NCBI RefSeq assembly: GCF_900114605.1
Contig: NZ_FOTP01000002.1
Span: 1,025,440 to 1,089,439, forward strand
Source of the DNA: Bradyrhizobium sp. NFR13
Lineage (GTDB): Bacteria; Pseudomonadota; Alphaproteobacteria; Rhizobiales; Xanthobacteraceae
Reading direction: 5' to 3'
Length of the DNA stretch: 64,000 nt
Both the position numbers and the translations under genes were made by a program. The notes beneath the pieces were generated by a model. The model made no database searches, was not told the DNA's origin, and saw only the letters and a list, made by a program, of their open reading frames with translations. Shown one piece after another: positions 9,488 through 17,749 of this stretch. Each line of letters opens with the position of its first letter. The first letter of the stretch is position 1.

Positions 9488-10858
9488 ATGTTTATTCAGT
9501 CCGCGTCGAGCCAGGCAAAGCGCCTTGCATCCCGGTTTGCACGCCACGACGGCGGCAATATCGCGATGACCTTCGCCATCGCTCTGGTGCCCCTGCTCGG
9601 CTTCGTAGGCGCCGCCGTCGACTACTCCCGCGCCAACGCGGCCCGCTCGGCGATGCAGGCGGCGCTCGACTCTGCAGCCCTGATGGTTTCGAAGGACCTG
9701 TCCGCCAATCCGACAATGTCGGCGGCCGACGTCACCGCGAAGGCCACTGCCTATTTCAAGTCGTTATATACCAATACGAATGCCGGGCAGATCACGGTGA
9801 CGGCGAGTTACACGACCAATACCAAGGACGGTTCCACCGTCACGGTCAACGGCGCGGGTGCCGTTACAACCGATTTCATGAAAATGGTCGGCTTGCCTCA
9901 GTTGGGGATCAGCAGTGGATCGACGACGACCTGGGGTTCGACGCGCATGCGCGTTGCCATGGCGCTCGACGTGACGGGATCGATGAATTCGAGCGGCAAA
10001 TTGTCGGCCATGAAGACGGCCGCCAAGAATCTGATCGACACGCTAAGTGCCAACTCGCGCATGACCGAGGACCTCTATATCTCGATCATCCCGTTCGCAC
10101 AGATGGTCAATGTCGGCTCGAGCAACAAGAGCGCCACCTGGCTGAAGTGGGACCTCTTCGACGACGCGGCCGGCAGTTGCAGCAAAAACTGGTACGATAC
10201 AAAATCTACATGCACCGCCGCTGGCTATACGTGGACCGCAACCAGTCATAATAGCTGGAACGGCTGTGTCACCGATCGAGACCAACCCTACGACACCACC
10301 AACGACGCCCCGTCGGGTACAGCACGTTATCCGGCGTACCAGTACAATGCATGCCCCTCAGCCATTCTGGGGATGACAACGGCCTATGGCAGCACCAATG
10401 TTAAGACGCTGAAAGACAAGATCGATGCCCTGTCGGCGAATGGCGGCACCAACCAGCCGATCGGCATGGCCTGGGCCTGGCGCACCTTGCAGATCGGAAG
10501 CGATCCATTTCCGGCACCGGCCAAGGACTCCGATTACAAATACACCGATGCCATCATCTTGTTGTCCGATGGCACCAACACCATCGATCGATGGTACGGA
10601 AATGGCGCCGACCCATCGCCCGAGGTCGACGCGCGACAGAAACTGCTCTGCGACAACATCAAGGCAGAACTGGTTAACGGCAAGCGCAAGACGACGATCT
10701 ATACGATCCAAGTGAACACGGATAATGGCCCGGACGCTGCCATGCTGAAATACTGCGCCGATAGCGGCAATTACTATGCGACGACCACTGCCAGCGGAAT
10801 CGCGGCCGCGTTCACCGCGATCGGCAACTCGCTCAACGCATTGCGCGTGTCAAAGTAA
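9488..10858 (+). CDS. TadG-like pilus-assembly protein with vWA domain
   Basis: 456 residues. The N-terminus has the TadE/TadG signature: a charged stretch RHDGGNIAMTFAIALVPLLGFVGAAVDYSR forming one membrane helix (about 24-46), followed by the extracytoplasmic part. A von Willebrand A domain follows, with a MIDAS motif DVTGS at 161-165 and LSDGTN later. Between them and the C-terminus is a Cys/Trp/Asn-rich insert (about 215-300) with about five cysteines, likely disulphide-bonded outside the cytoplasm. TadG-like proteins accompany Flp/Tad pili, but no tad or cpa genes are here, so this is an isolated copy. The ATG at 9488 follows GGTGGTG; TTG and GTG codons just upstream are in frame. A terminator follows at 10882. 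Confidence 0.82.
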   Translation: MFIQSASSQAKRLASRFARHDGGNIAMTFAIALVPLLGFVGAAVDYSRANAARSAMQAALDSAALMVSKDLSANPTMSAADVTAKATAYFKSLYTNTNAGQITVTASYTTNTKDGSTVTVNGAGAVTTDFMKMVGLPQLGISSGSTTTWGSTRMRVAMALDVTGSMNSSGKLSAMKTAAKNLIDTLSANSRMTEDLYISIIPFAQMVNVGSSNKSATWLKWDLFDDAAGSCSKNWYDTKSTCTAAGYTWTATSHNSWNGCVTDRDQPYDTTNDAPSGTARYPAYQYNACPSAILGMTTAYGSTNVKTLKDKIDALSANGGTNQPIGMAWAWRTLQIGSDPFPAPAKDSDYKYTDAIILLSDGTNTIDRWYGNGADPSPEVDARQKLLCDNIKAELVNGKRKTTIYTIQVNTDNGPDAAMLKYCADSGNYYATTTASGIAAAFTAIGNSLNALRVSK

Positions 10859-10881
10859 AGTGGCGGCGACACCTTCAAACA

Positions 10882-10911
10882 AAAACGCCCGGCCATCAGG
10901 CCGGGCGTTTT
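10882..10911. terminator. Bidirectional terminator between vWA gene and phasin gene
   Basis: A 13-base perfect stem, AAAACGCCCGGCC with its complement, and ATCA loop, flanked by A- and T-runs. It lies in the tail-to-tail gap and can terminate both transcripts. Confidence 0.9.
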
Positions 10912-10930
10912 GATTTGAAGACCGTATCGT

Positions 10931-11266
10931 TTAGCGCGCCGGGGTCATCATGGCGACGAAGCCTTCGAACGGCTTGTAGGCCTGCTTGGCGAGATCGACA
11001 TAGAGTTCGCTGATCTTGTGCGATTCAGCCACGAAGGATTCATAAGCCGACTTGGCGTATTCGGTCTGCACTTCGAGCACCTTGTCGAGCGACTGCACGC
11101 CGGACAGTTTGGTCACGAAGGCGTTGCCGTCCTCGAACGACTTCTTGGTGTAGTCGCCAACCGCGACAGCGATAGCCTGCGCACCGTTCTGAAGCGTGGC
11201 CGCCGATGCGACCGCACTCTCGAACTGCTCCTTGCCGTACTGCTGGATGTCTTCGACCTTGATCAC
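10931..11266 (-). CDS. Phasin family protein (PHB granule-associated)
   Basis: 111 residues of the phasin_2 type: VEDIQQYGKEQFESAVASAATLQNGAQAIAVAVGDYTKKSFE, then an amphipathic helical remainder rich in Ala, Lys, Glu. Phasins coat polyhydroxyalkanoate granules and stabilise them in the cytoplasm. The gene stands alone, without phaA, phaB or phaC. Upstream is a good sigma-70-type promoter overlapped by a PhaR-like operator, with a second copy further upstream (see the separate entries), which fits the known regulation of phasins by the PHB-sensing repressor PhaR. Confidence 0.88.
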   Translation of the reverse strand: MIKVEDIQQYGKEQFESAVASAATLQNGAQAIAVAVGDYTKKSFEDGNAFVTKLSGVQSLDKVLEVQTEYAKSAYESFVAESHKISELYVDLAKQAYKPFEGFVAMMTPAR

Positions 11267-11335
11267 TGCAAATCCTTTCCCGGATTGGACGGGTCAGCCG
11301 CGGCCGGGTGGACCCCGGTCTGATCTGACCCGCCC

Positions 11336-11364
11336 ATCTATCGTGCAGCGCACAATGACGTCAA
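11336..11364 (-). promoter_or_regulatory. Predicted phasin promoter
   Basis: On the minus strand TTGACG (11359-11364, -35) and ATAGAT (11336-11341, -10) are separated by 17 bases. This is a near-consensus sigma-70 promoter about 70 bases upstream of the phasin ATG. Confidence 0.62.
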
Positions 11365-11382
11365 GAATCCCGTGCAATGCAC
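11343..11382. promoter_or_regulatory. Two PhaR-like operators, GTGC-N3-GCAC
   Basis: GTGCAGCGCAC at 11343-11353 sits inside the promoter spacer, and GTGCAATGCAC at 11372-11382 lies just upstream of the -35 box; their starts are 29 bases apart. Both fit a TGC-N3-GCA dyad of the kind described for PhaR (CTGC-N3-GCAG in Rhodobacter). The placement is what a repressor would need. The phaR gene is not in the window, so this rests on motif and position. Confidence 0.55.
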
Positions 11383-11664
11383 AATTTTTACCATTGTCGG
11401 TAAATGCACGGGTGGCTTGCAAGGGTTGCTTAACCTTTTGGAAACTCGCCGGACCTACCCTGATTTCTTGCATTGGTGCGTTGGGGCCAAAAAGCCCAAA
11501 AACTGCATGAGTACATACTCTTAGCCAGAATGGCCGCGTATGCTTCTGCCATCCCGCCGAGAGAACCACTCAGGCTGACGCTTAAAACTGAGACACATCC
11601 TCGGTTGTTGGGCATAATTTAGCCTCACGATCCGGGGAATGAGACTGATCTGACGGGGAAGTCC

Positions 11665-13521
11665 ATGCTTCGCACAACGTTTGCTTCGTCGCGCACCTTG
11701 CGGGTGTGCGCCCTTGGGCTGGCGACTCTCAGCATCGCGGTCATCTTTACGACTGACAGCGCGGATGCCCGCCGGCGACATAAATCGCGAAGCCACGTCG
11801 CGCGCGTCTCGAGCTACAATCCCGCATTCTCCTCGATCATCGTCGATGGCAATTCCGGCGCGGTTCTCTCGTCGAACAATCCCGACGGTTCGCGCCATCC
11901 CGCGTCGCTGACCAAGATCATGACGCTGTACATGCTGTTCGAGAAGCTGGAATCCGGCAAGCTCACCCTCGACAGCGAAATGGACGTCTCGCAGCACGCT
12001 TCCGTGCAGGCGCCGACCAAACTGGGCCTGCGCCCTGGTCAGACGCTACGTGTCGAGGACGCCATCAAGGCGCTGGTGACCCGCTCCGCCAACGATGCCG
12101 CCGTGGTGATCGCCGAAGCCATTGCCGGCGACGAAGACGATTTCGCCAAACTTATGACCAAGAAGGCCCGCGCGCTCGGCATGAGCCGCACGGTGTATCG
12201 CAATGCCTCCGGCCTCCCCGACGACGCGCAGGTGACCACGGCACGCGACCAGTCGGTGCTTGGCCGCGCCATCCAGGATCGCTTCCCGCGCTATTACCGC
12301 TACTTCGCCACCGCCTCCTTCAACTATCGTGGCCGCAACATCCGCAACCACAACCGCCTGATCGGGTCAGTCGAAGGCGTCGACGGCATCAAGACCGGTT
12401 ACACCCGCGCCTCCGGCTTCAACCTCGTCTCGTCGATGAAGCGCGGCAACCGCCATCTGGTCGGTGTCGTACTGGGCGGCCGCAGCGGCGGCGCCCGTGA
12501 CGCCGCCATGCGCAACCTGCTTGCCGAGAACCTGGAAAAGGGTGCCACCCGCCGCACCGTGGCCGCGATCACCGAGCGCAATCCGTCCGAAGCCGCGACC
12601 GAGGTCGCCGAAGCCGAGGCCCAGGCGCGTCCGACCGAAACCAAACAGGTCAACGGCGCCATTCAGGTGGCCGCTGCAGCGCCGGTCGTCGCCGAACCAG
12701 TCGCCGAGCCCCCGACTCGCCCCGCCGCACCGGCGGCGCGCCCGTCGGTCTTCGCCGCCGCCACCGCAGCGCTGCCGCCGGCAGCCCCAATGCCGCAGGC
12801 AGCACCGATGCCCCAGCCCCGCAAACCGGAGCCCGGCCCGCTGAATTCAGGCGTCATCCAGTCCGAGCCCATCTCGATCATTCCGGGCTCGTCAGAGCCG
12901 ATGAAGCCGGTTCGTGTCCGTACCGTCCAGGTCAAATCCGGTCAGTACAAGCTGGCCTCCGCCGGCGGCGAGCAGCCCGCCCCTCCCGCCGCCACCAATG
13001 CCATCGCAGCGCGGCCGGAGACGACCGCCCGCTCGCCCGAGACCACCAATTCGCTCTATGCCCGCTCGGAGATGCCGCGCCAGCCGGCAGGCTTCGGAAC
13101 CGGCAATGGCATTCTCGGTGTCCTGCCGGCCCAGGGCAGCGCTCAGGGCGGCACCCAGATGGCCTATGCCGACCCCGCCCCGCGTAACGTGCCCGCCCCT
13201 CAGGCGCCCGCCCCTCAGGCGCCCGCTCCGCAGGCGGTACAACAGGGCGGCGCCATCAAGCCCGTCGCGTCCCATACCGGCTGGATCATCCAGGTCGGCG
13301 CACTGGAAAGCGAGAGCGAAGCCCGCACCCGCCTCGACGCCGCCCGCGAACAGGCCCGAGGCCTGCTCGGCAAGGCCGACCCGTTCACCGAGGCCGTCGT
13401 CGGAAAGGGTGACAGGAAACTCTACCGCGCCCGCTTCGCCGGCCTCGACCGCGAAAAAGCCGAAGCGGTCTGCAAGACGCTGAAGCGCTCGGAGATCTCC
13501 TGCATCACCATCAAGAACTGA
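11665..13521 (+). CDS. dacC: D-alanyl-D-alanine carboxypeptidase (PBP5/6 type) with C-terminal SPOR domain
   Basis: 618 residues. A signal peptide (about 1-35) leads to a class C-type low-molecular-mass penicillin-binding protein domain (about 50-300). The active-site motifs are SLTK (Ser81, Lys84), SAN (141-143) and KTG (243-245). The enzyme trims the terminal D-Ala from peptidoglycan stem peptides. Residues about 310-535 are a Pro/Ala-rich linker with an APAPQ repeat and Glu/Thr-rich stretches. The last 80 residues form a SPOR domain (WIIQVGALES), which binds denuded glycan at the division septum. The linker and SPOR replace the membrane anchor of typical PBP5 and suggest septal targeting. 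Terminator at 13548. Confidence 0.9.
   Translation: MLRTTFASSRTLRVCALGLATLSIAVIFTTDSADARRRHKSRSHVARVSSYNPAFSSIIVDGNSGAVLSSNNPDGSRHPASLTKIMTLYMLFEKLESGKLTLDSEMDVSQHASVQAPTKLGLRPGQTLRVEDAIKALVTRSANDAAVVIAEAIAGDEDDFAKLMTKKARALGMSRTVYRNASGLPDDAQVTTARDQSVLGRAIQDRFPRYYRYFATASFNYRGRNIRNHNRLIGSVEGVDGIKTGYTRASGFNLVSSMKRGNRHLVGVVLGGRSGGARDAAMRNLLAENLEKGATRRTVAAITERNPSEAATEVAEAEAQARPTETKQVNGAIQVAAAAPVVAEPVAEPPTRPAAPAARPSVFAAATAALPPAAPMPQAAPMPQPRKPEPGPLNSGVIQSEPISIIPGSSEPMKPVRVRTVQVKSGQYKLASAGGEQPAPPAATNAIAARPETTARSPETTNSLYARSEMPRQPAGFGTGNGILGVLPAQGSAQGGTQMAYADPAPRNVPAPQAPAPQAPAPQAVQQGGAIKPVASHTGWIIQVGALESESEARTRLDAAREQARGLLGKADPFTEAVVGKGDRKLYRARFAGLDREKAEAVCKTLKRSEISCITIKN
13189..13233 (+). repeat. Tandem 15-base repeat within dacC (APAPQ linker)
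   Basis: Three near-identical 15-base units (13189-13203, 13204-13218, 13219-13233) encode xPAPQ in the dacC linker. The periodicity is in frame, so copy-number change would alter linker length without breaking the gene. It is a coding repeat, not a CRISPR. Confidence 0.85.
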
Positions 13522-13547
13522 TCGACTGATACCGTCGATACGCAAAT

Positions 13548-13575
13548 GGCCGGGACATCGTCCGGGCCTTTTTGC
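13548..13575 (+). terminator. Rho-independent terminator after dacC
   Basis: A GGCC/GGAC stem with one internal G.G mismatch (13548-13568) is followed by TTTTTGC, 27 bases past the dacC stop. Confidence 0.72.
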
Positions 13576-13735
13576 TTTTGGTCACCATAAATCCCCGTGG
13601 CGACAACCTCTCGTCAAGACTTAGGCGGTACAAATTCAGACAGGGATTGATCGACCACGCCGGACAACGGCGGGCGATGGGGCGTTCTCAGAGAAACGGA
13701 AGCTGCTCGCAGTGTAGCGTAAAAGCGTGCTGGAG

Positions 13736-14461
13736 TTAGCTACGATGCGTGCGAAGCAGAGTGTCCTTGGCCTCGTTGACCCGGGCCGCCAGGTACGTCG
13801 AGCCCCCCTGATCGGGATGCAGTTTCTTCATGAGGGATCGGTGCGCGCGGCTGATCTCGTCGCGGGTCGCACCCGGCTTCACGCTAAGGATCTGATAAGC
13901 CTCCTCTTCCGTCATTTTACTGCCAGACGGCGCGCGGTCGTGCCGCCCTGCCGTATCGCCCTGCGCGTTCTGACGCCAGGCGGGAAACCGGCGGTCAAGA
14001 TAACTTTCAAGTAGCGCCACGCTCTCCGCGTCGAAGCTGGTCATCATCGCCGCCAGTTGCGGCAGGTCGAATGCATCGAGCGACTGACCGGCATAGGGGC
14101 CCGCCACGATCCGTCCGCTGAGCTGGCCGCTGTCATGATCGAGGGTCATGTCGAGAAACGCCGAGCGGACCTGCGAGGTCTGGCCGGACGATTTGGTCCC
14201 GCCCCCGAACATGCCGCCGATATTGCTGAAGCCCGCGGTGCCAAACGGCGCCCAGCCCAAGAGACCGGCCCCGAAGATGCCGAGCGGGATTGCCACCGCC
14301 AGCTCGCCCTTGATCCCGGTGAAGGCCGCCACAGCCAGCGCCAGCACACCGCCAGCCAGCTTGATACCGCGCGCCAGCAGGGCCGGGTTGGCCGAGCGGA
14401 ACATCTGCAGCAGCATGTAGAGTACGAAGACGGCGAGCGCGCCAGCGATCAAAGTAGGCAT
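13736..14461 (-). CDS. Membrane-anchored J-domain (DnaJ-type) protein
   Basis: 241 residues. The N-terminal region (about 1-85) contains two or three hydrophobic segments (LIAGALAVFVLYMLLQMF, and GELAVAIPLGIFGAGLLGWAPF), so the protein is membrane-bound. The C-terminal 60 residues form a J domain with the essential HPD in MKKLHPDQGG. J proteins stimulate ATP hydrolysis by an Hsp70 partner (DnaK or similar) and here would recruit it to the membrane. The layout, N-terminal membrane helices and a C-terminal J domain, recalls the mitochondrial Pam18/Tim14 and the alphaproteobacterial TimJ-like proteins. It lies 51 bases after a vWA gene, so the two are probably co-expressed. Confidence 0.85.
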   Translation of the reverse strand: MPTLIAGALAVFVLYMLLQMFRSANPALLARGIKLAGGVLALAVAAFTGIKGELAVAIPLGIFGAGLLGWAPFGTAGFSNIGGMFGGGTKSSGQTSQVRSAFLDMTLDHDSGQLSGRIVAGPYAGQSLDAFDLPQLAAMMTSFDAESVALLESYLDRRFPAWRQNAQGDTAGRHDRAPSGSKMTEEEAYQILSVKPGATRDEISRAHRSLMKKLHPDQGGSTYLAARVNEAKDTLLRTHRS

Positions 14462-14512
14462 GAGCTTTAGATAGTCGGTTGCCGCGATCCGCGAAACGGT
14501 TTTGCAGACCGT

Positions 14513-15235
14513 TTATCGCATCTGGCCGAGCAGCTTTGCCGCACCCGGCGCCGACGACGCCAGCCGCGTCAGCGCCTCCCGTCCGCCCGCGGCATAGGCG
14601 GCTACCGCGCGCAGCAATTCGCGGAGCTGCGCAGCGGCTCCCGGATCGAACCGGCACCAGGCGCCTCCGGTCAGCCGGGCAATCTCGCGAAACGCCTGTT
14701 CGGCCGCCGGATCTTGCCCTTCCTGGAACATGAAGACCGGCACTTTGAGCAGGCCGAGTTCACCGGCCCGCGCACAGAGTTCGTCGACAGACTCCTCCAT
14801 GGCATCGCCCACGAATACCAGTGCACGCACGCCGGAGGCCACCGCCTCCCGCCGTGTCTCCGATAACACCTTGCCGATCTGGGTCTGACCGCCCTGGCAA
14901 GCGATCTTGCCCATCAGCCGCGCCAGCTGCGCGGTGTCCGAAATCCAGCCGGTCGCGCGGCACTCGCTGAGACCTCGAAAATAGACGAGACGGATATCGA
15001 GGCTGCCGATCGATGCGGCCTCGCGAAACATGTCGGCCTGCAGCGTGCAGGCCATATCCCAGGTCGGCTGCCGGCTCATGGTGGCATCGAGCGCAAACAC
15101 CAACCGCCCGCGCCCGCCTGCAGCATGCGGCGCCATCGCTTTAGCTTTTGCTACAAATGCCGCGATGTCGGCCGATGCCGACGGCTGGGTCAGCGTATCG
15201 GTCTTGGACGTGGGAATGGTGGGATCGCTGGCCAT
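14513..15235 (-). CDS. vWA-domain-like protein, unknown function
   Basis: 240 residues from ATG at 15235. The core GRLVFALDATMSRQPTWDMA begins a von Willebrand A fold with DATMS in place of the DxSxS metal site, followed by conserved strands (LDIRLVYFRG, ALVFVGDAMEE). No signal peptide or helix is seen, so it is probably cytoplasmic. The frame extends seven codons to a TTG at 15256, which is less likely. It is the first gene of a pair with the J-domain gene; the family has no assigned function that I can name, but the linkage to a membrane J protein is worth noting. Confidence 0.75.
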   Translation of the reverse strand: MASDPTIPTSKTDTLTQPSASADIAAFVAKAKAMAPHAAGGRGRLVFALDATMSRQPTWDMACTLQADMFREAASIGSLDIRLVYFRGLSECRATGWISDTAQLARLMGKIACQGGQTQIGKVLSETRREAVASGVRALVFVGDAMEESVDELCARAGELGLLKVPVFMFQEGQDPAAEQAFREIARLTGGAWCRFDPGAAAQLRELLRAVAAYAAGGREALTRLASSAPGAAKLLGQMR

Positions 15236-15305
15236 GACAACTCGCGTTTGCTGCAAGCTTCATGTGGCGAGCATAGGCCGCGCGGTCAACCGCGCAGCGC
15301 AGAAC

Positions 15306-16181
15306 TCAGTTCACGCTCGGCGTATACTGCGCGATCTTGTTCGGGTCAGTCACACTGCTCTGCTGCGCAGGCTGCTCAATGATCTTCGGCTTGCCCTTGA
15401 CCGGCGACAGCTTGCTGTCGTCGTCGAGGAACTTGTCGAGCAGACCCTGAATCTTGGTCTTCAGCGTTTCCGGACCGCGATCGCTCATGTCGGTATGCTG
15501 CGCGCCGGTGTTGACGACCGTGATACCGGCCTTCTCGCAGACGTCATCATCCGGCACGACACCGGGATCCGGCTTGAACACCGTATCGTGCGAACGGAAC
15601 GACAGGATCTTGAACTTGCCATCAGTCATGAACGGCACGCGCAGGTTATCCAGCGTCACGACCTTCTTGACGTCATCCGGGAATTCCTTGGCGTAGTACA
15701 TCGAGATGTCGCCGCCGTTGGAATGACCGACCAGCGTCAGATGATCGTAGTCGGAGTTCGGCTGAATCTTCTTCAGCTCCTTCACCGCGTATTTGATGTT
15801 CTGAACGCCACGCTCATAGACAGGCAGACGGCCGACATAGAGCTCACCGACCTTGGTCACGAGCGGAGCGTCGGTATCGAGATCGTGCTGGATGCTGACG
15901 GCCATATAGCCGCGCGCCGCAAACACGTTCGCAAGGAACGAGTATTCGGTGAACTTGACGGTGTTACCGTGATTGAGGACCGCGACCGGCAAGGTGATCA
16001 TGCCGGCATTGGCCTGCATTTCCTTGTCGCGACGAACGGCAATGTCGACCTGCACAGGACGATTACGCGATGCGTCGAAGAACGTCAGCGTCTCATGCCG
16101 AATGGCCCACTTCGACGCGGTGAAATACGCGGCGGTGGTCAGCACGCAAACCGAAAGCAGAATGAGTAGTCCGCGTTTCAT
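15306..16181 (-). CDS. Alpha/beta-hydrolase with membrane or lipoprotein-like N-terminus
   Basis: 291 residues. The first 20 residues form a hydrophobic segment (LLILLSVCVLTTAAYFTAS) that may be an anchor or a poorly cleaved signal. The nucleophile elbow is GHSNGG (near residue 152), with a preceding oxyanion-type HGN motif; Asp and His candidates follow, the latter in QHTD. It is likely an extracytoplasmic esterase or lipase-like hydrolase; the substrate is unknown. The gene stands alone between a vWA gene and a gene-free region. Confidence 0.78.
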   Translation of the reverse strand: MKRGLLILLSVCVLTTAAYFTASKWAIRHETLTFFDASRNRPVQVDIAVRRDKEMQANAGMITLPVAVLNHGNTVKFTEYSFLANVFAARGYMAVSIQHDLDTDAPLVTKVGELYVGRLPVYERGVQNIKYAVKELKKIQPNSDYDHLTLVGHSNGGDISMYYAKEFPDDVKKVVTLDNLRVPFMTDGKFKILSFRSHDTVFKPDPGVVPDDDVCEKAGITVVNTGAQHTDMSDRGPETLKTKIQGLLDKFLDDDSKLSPVKGKPKIIEQPAQQSSVTDPNKIAQYTPSVN

Positions 16182-16578
16182 GTTCGTCCCTGATCGGCCA
16201 GTGCGAGGTAAGTCTCGGCCGGCTACAGCACTTATGGGGTCGGATGACCCTCAAGCGGCTGCTTCAACAGCATATATGTCACAGCCCGGTGACAGAAAGG
16301 CTAAATATTGTGAATTCCGAGCCATGTTATTGTGCGTCGCACCCGTTTCTTGTGCACCTGCTAAAGAAAGCCATGGTCGAATTGAGCGATTTTGAACGAC
16401 TTTCGCAAGGGATCGGAATTTCAAAAACATCCTTATTTCAACGACAAATCAACTGTCGGACGGGCTACTCGTTCCCCGGTAAAAGAAGATGATACCTGTG
16501 TTATCAGGGCAAAGTTGAGTGCGGAATCGTTCATAGCCTGCGGAACGGGCTGCGCCGGCTCTCCGCAGCGGACGCGAC
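16182..16578. other. Gene-free stretch between hydrolase and mipZ
   Basis: 397 bases, visibly more A+T-rich between about 16290 and 16500 than the surrounding genes. Small frames exist (16244-16492 and 16392-16706 plus) but lack credible ribosome-binding sites or recognised motifs. It may hold the hydrolase promoter and a remnant of acquired DNA. Confidence 0.45.
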
Positions 16579-17514
16579 TCAGTTGCCAAGGATGTCGTGA
16601 ACGTCCAGCGGCTTGTCGACCTGGGCAAACCACTCAGCGCGGTTGGCGGCGCGGCGACGGCCACGCTCATCGAGCGGCAGCTTCAACTTGCGCAGCAGTT
16701 CGATGACTTCCTCGCGCGCCGTGACATGGCCCATGCTCGGGCGACGCCCGAGCGTGGCTTCGTTGAGATCGTCGAGCGCCGTCAGGCCACGCGGAAAGAA
16801 CTCACGATACATCACGCGCTCGGCGAGACCGTCGATGGCTCGGAAACCGAGCTGCAGCGAGAGTTGATCGAGGACGCCGGCGACCAGCATCTTGTTGCGC
16901 GAGCCGAGCAGCGAGAGCCGGTTGCGCACCACGATCCAGTCGGTAGTCGAGCCATCATGCTGGCGGCGCTTGCGACGGGCTTCGCGCGCCATCTTCGAAT
17001 AGTGGCTTTCTCCAGTCACCTTGTAGCTTGCGGCATCGACGGCGCCGAGCACATCGAAATCGAGAAAGCTGTCATTGATCGGCGTCACCAGCGTATCGGC
17101 CATCGAATGCGCCAGACGCATCAGATAGGTGTCGCTGCCAGGCGTGTCGATGACGATGAAATGGTGAGTGCGTTCCACCGCGCTCACCGCAGCCATGAAC
17201 TGCTCGAGTTCGTAGGCTTCGTTATCGGCGATCTGCATCGTCTCGCCGAGCTTGACGCAGCTATGGGTCGGCACTTCCAGCGCAAGCCCGGCACTCTGCG
17301 CCCAGGCGGCGCGGTTGGCGATATAGCGCGTGAAACTCTGCTGACGGCTGTCGAGATCGATCGTCGCGACGCGCTGACCGGCCTTCAGCAGCGCCACGGC
17401 AATGTGAAGCGCGGTGGTCGATTTGCCCGACCCGCCCTTCTCATTGCCGAGCACGACAACATGCGCCGTGCCGGACTGCCCGCCGAACTGCCCCTGGGTG
17501 GTTTGCATCAACAT
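16579..17514 (-). CDS. mipZ: MipZ, division-site positioning ParA-family ATPase
   Basis: 311 residues. A deviant Walker [10 protein letters not shown] (25-33) and [11 protein letters not shown] (switch region) mark the ParA/MinD superfamily, and the overall sequence matches MipZ of Caulobacter. MipZ dimerises with ATP, binds chromosome ends via ParB and inhibits FtsZ away from mid-cell, so it takes the place of MinCD in these bacteria. The ATG at 17514 follows GAGGG; a second ATG at 17508 has no site. The gene is divergent from panC across 235 bases. Confidence 0.93.
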   Translation of the reverse strand: MLMQTTQGQFGGQSGTAHVVVLGNEKGGSGKSTTALHIAVALLKAGQRVATIDLDSRQQSFTRYIANRAAWAQSAGLALEVPTHSCVKLGETMQIADNEAYELEQFMAAVSAVERTHHFIVIDTPGSDTYLMRLAHSMADTLVTPINDSFLDFDVLGAVDAASYKVTGESHYSKMAREARRKRRQHDGSTTDWIVVRNRLSLLGSRNKMLVAGVLDQLSLQLGFRAIDGLAERVMYREFFPRGLTALDDLNEATLGRRPSMGHVTAREEVIELLRKLKLPLDERGRRRAANRAEWFAQVDKPLDVHDILGN

Positions 17515-17749
17515 CCCGCGATCCCTCGATCATCTTCAAATCGCGAGGTGCGGCAAGGGTCAAGCGAAATGCAGGGGCATCCCGCCCTGCGGGCAATCAG
17601 CCGCGCTTAATCATGAATCCCGGCAGCCGGTTGCGGCATCAGGACACCCGCTGGCCAGGTCTCGTGAGGCTTGGGTGATCCCGCGAGCTTTGATAAGCAG
17701 GGCGCGCACGCCCTCGCCCCACCGCAGCCAACAACAAGAACGAGCCGCA

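Larger units (their letters stand above)
11267..11664. other. Divergent intergenic region phasin / dacC, no gene
   Basis: 398 bases. The phasin side holds the promoter and operators described separately. From about 11400 to 11664 I see no coding sequence and no clear promoter for dacC, although one is expected. Confidence 0.5.

Noticed and set aside
13189..13233. Tandem repeats in dacC as a possible CRISPR or minisatellite
   Set aside because: Units are directly adjacent, in frame and code for APAPQ; there are no spacers.
16244..16492. An 82-codon plus-strand frame in the A+T-rich gap
   Set aside because: No ribosome-binding site, no known domain, and it overlaps another equally weak frame.
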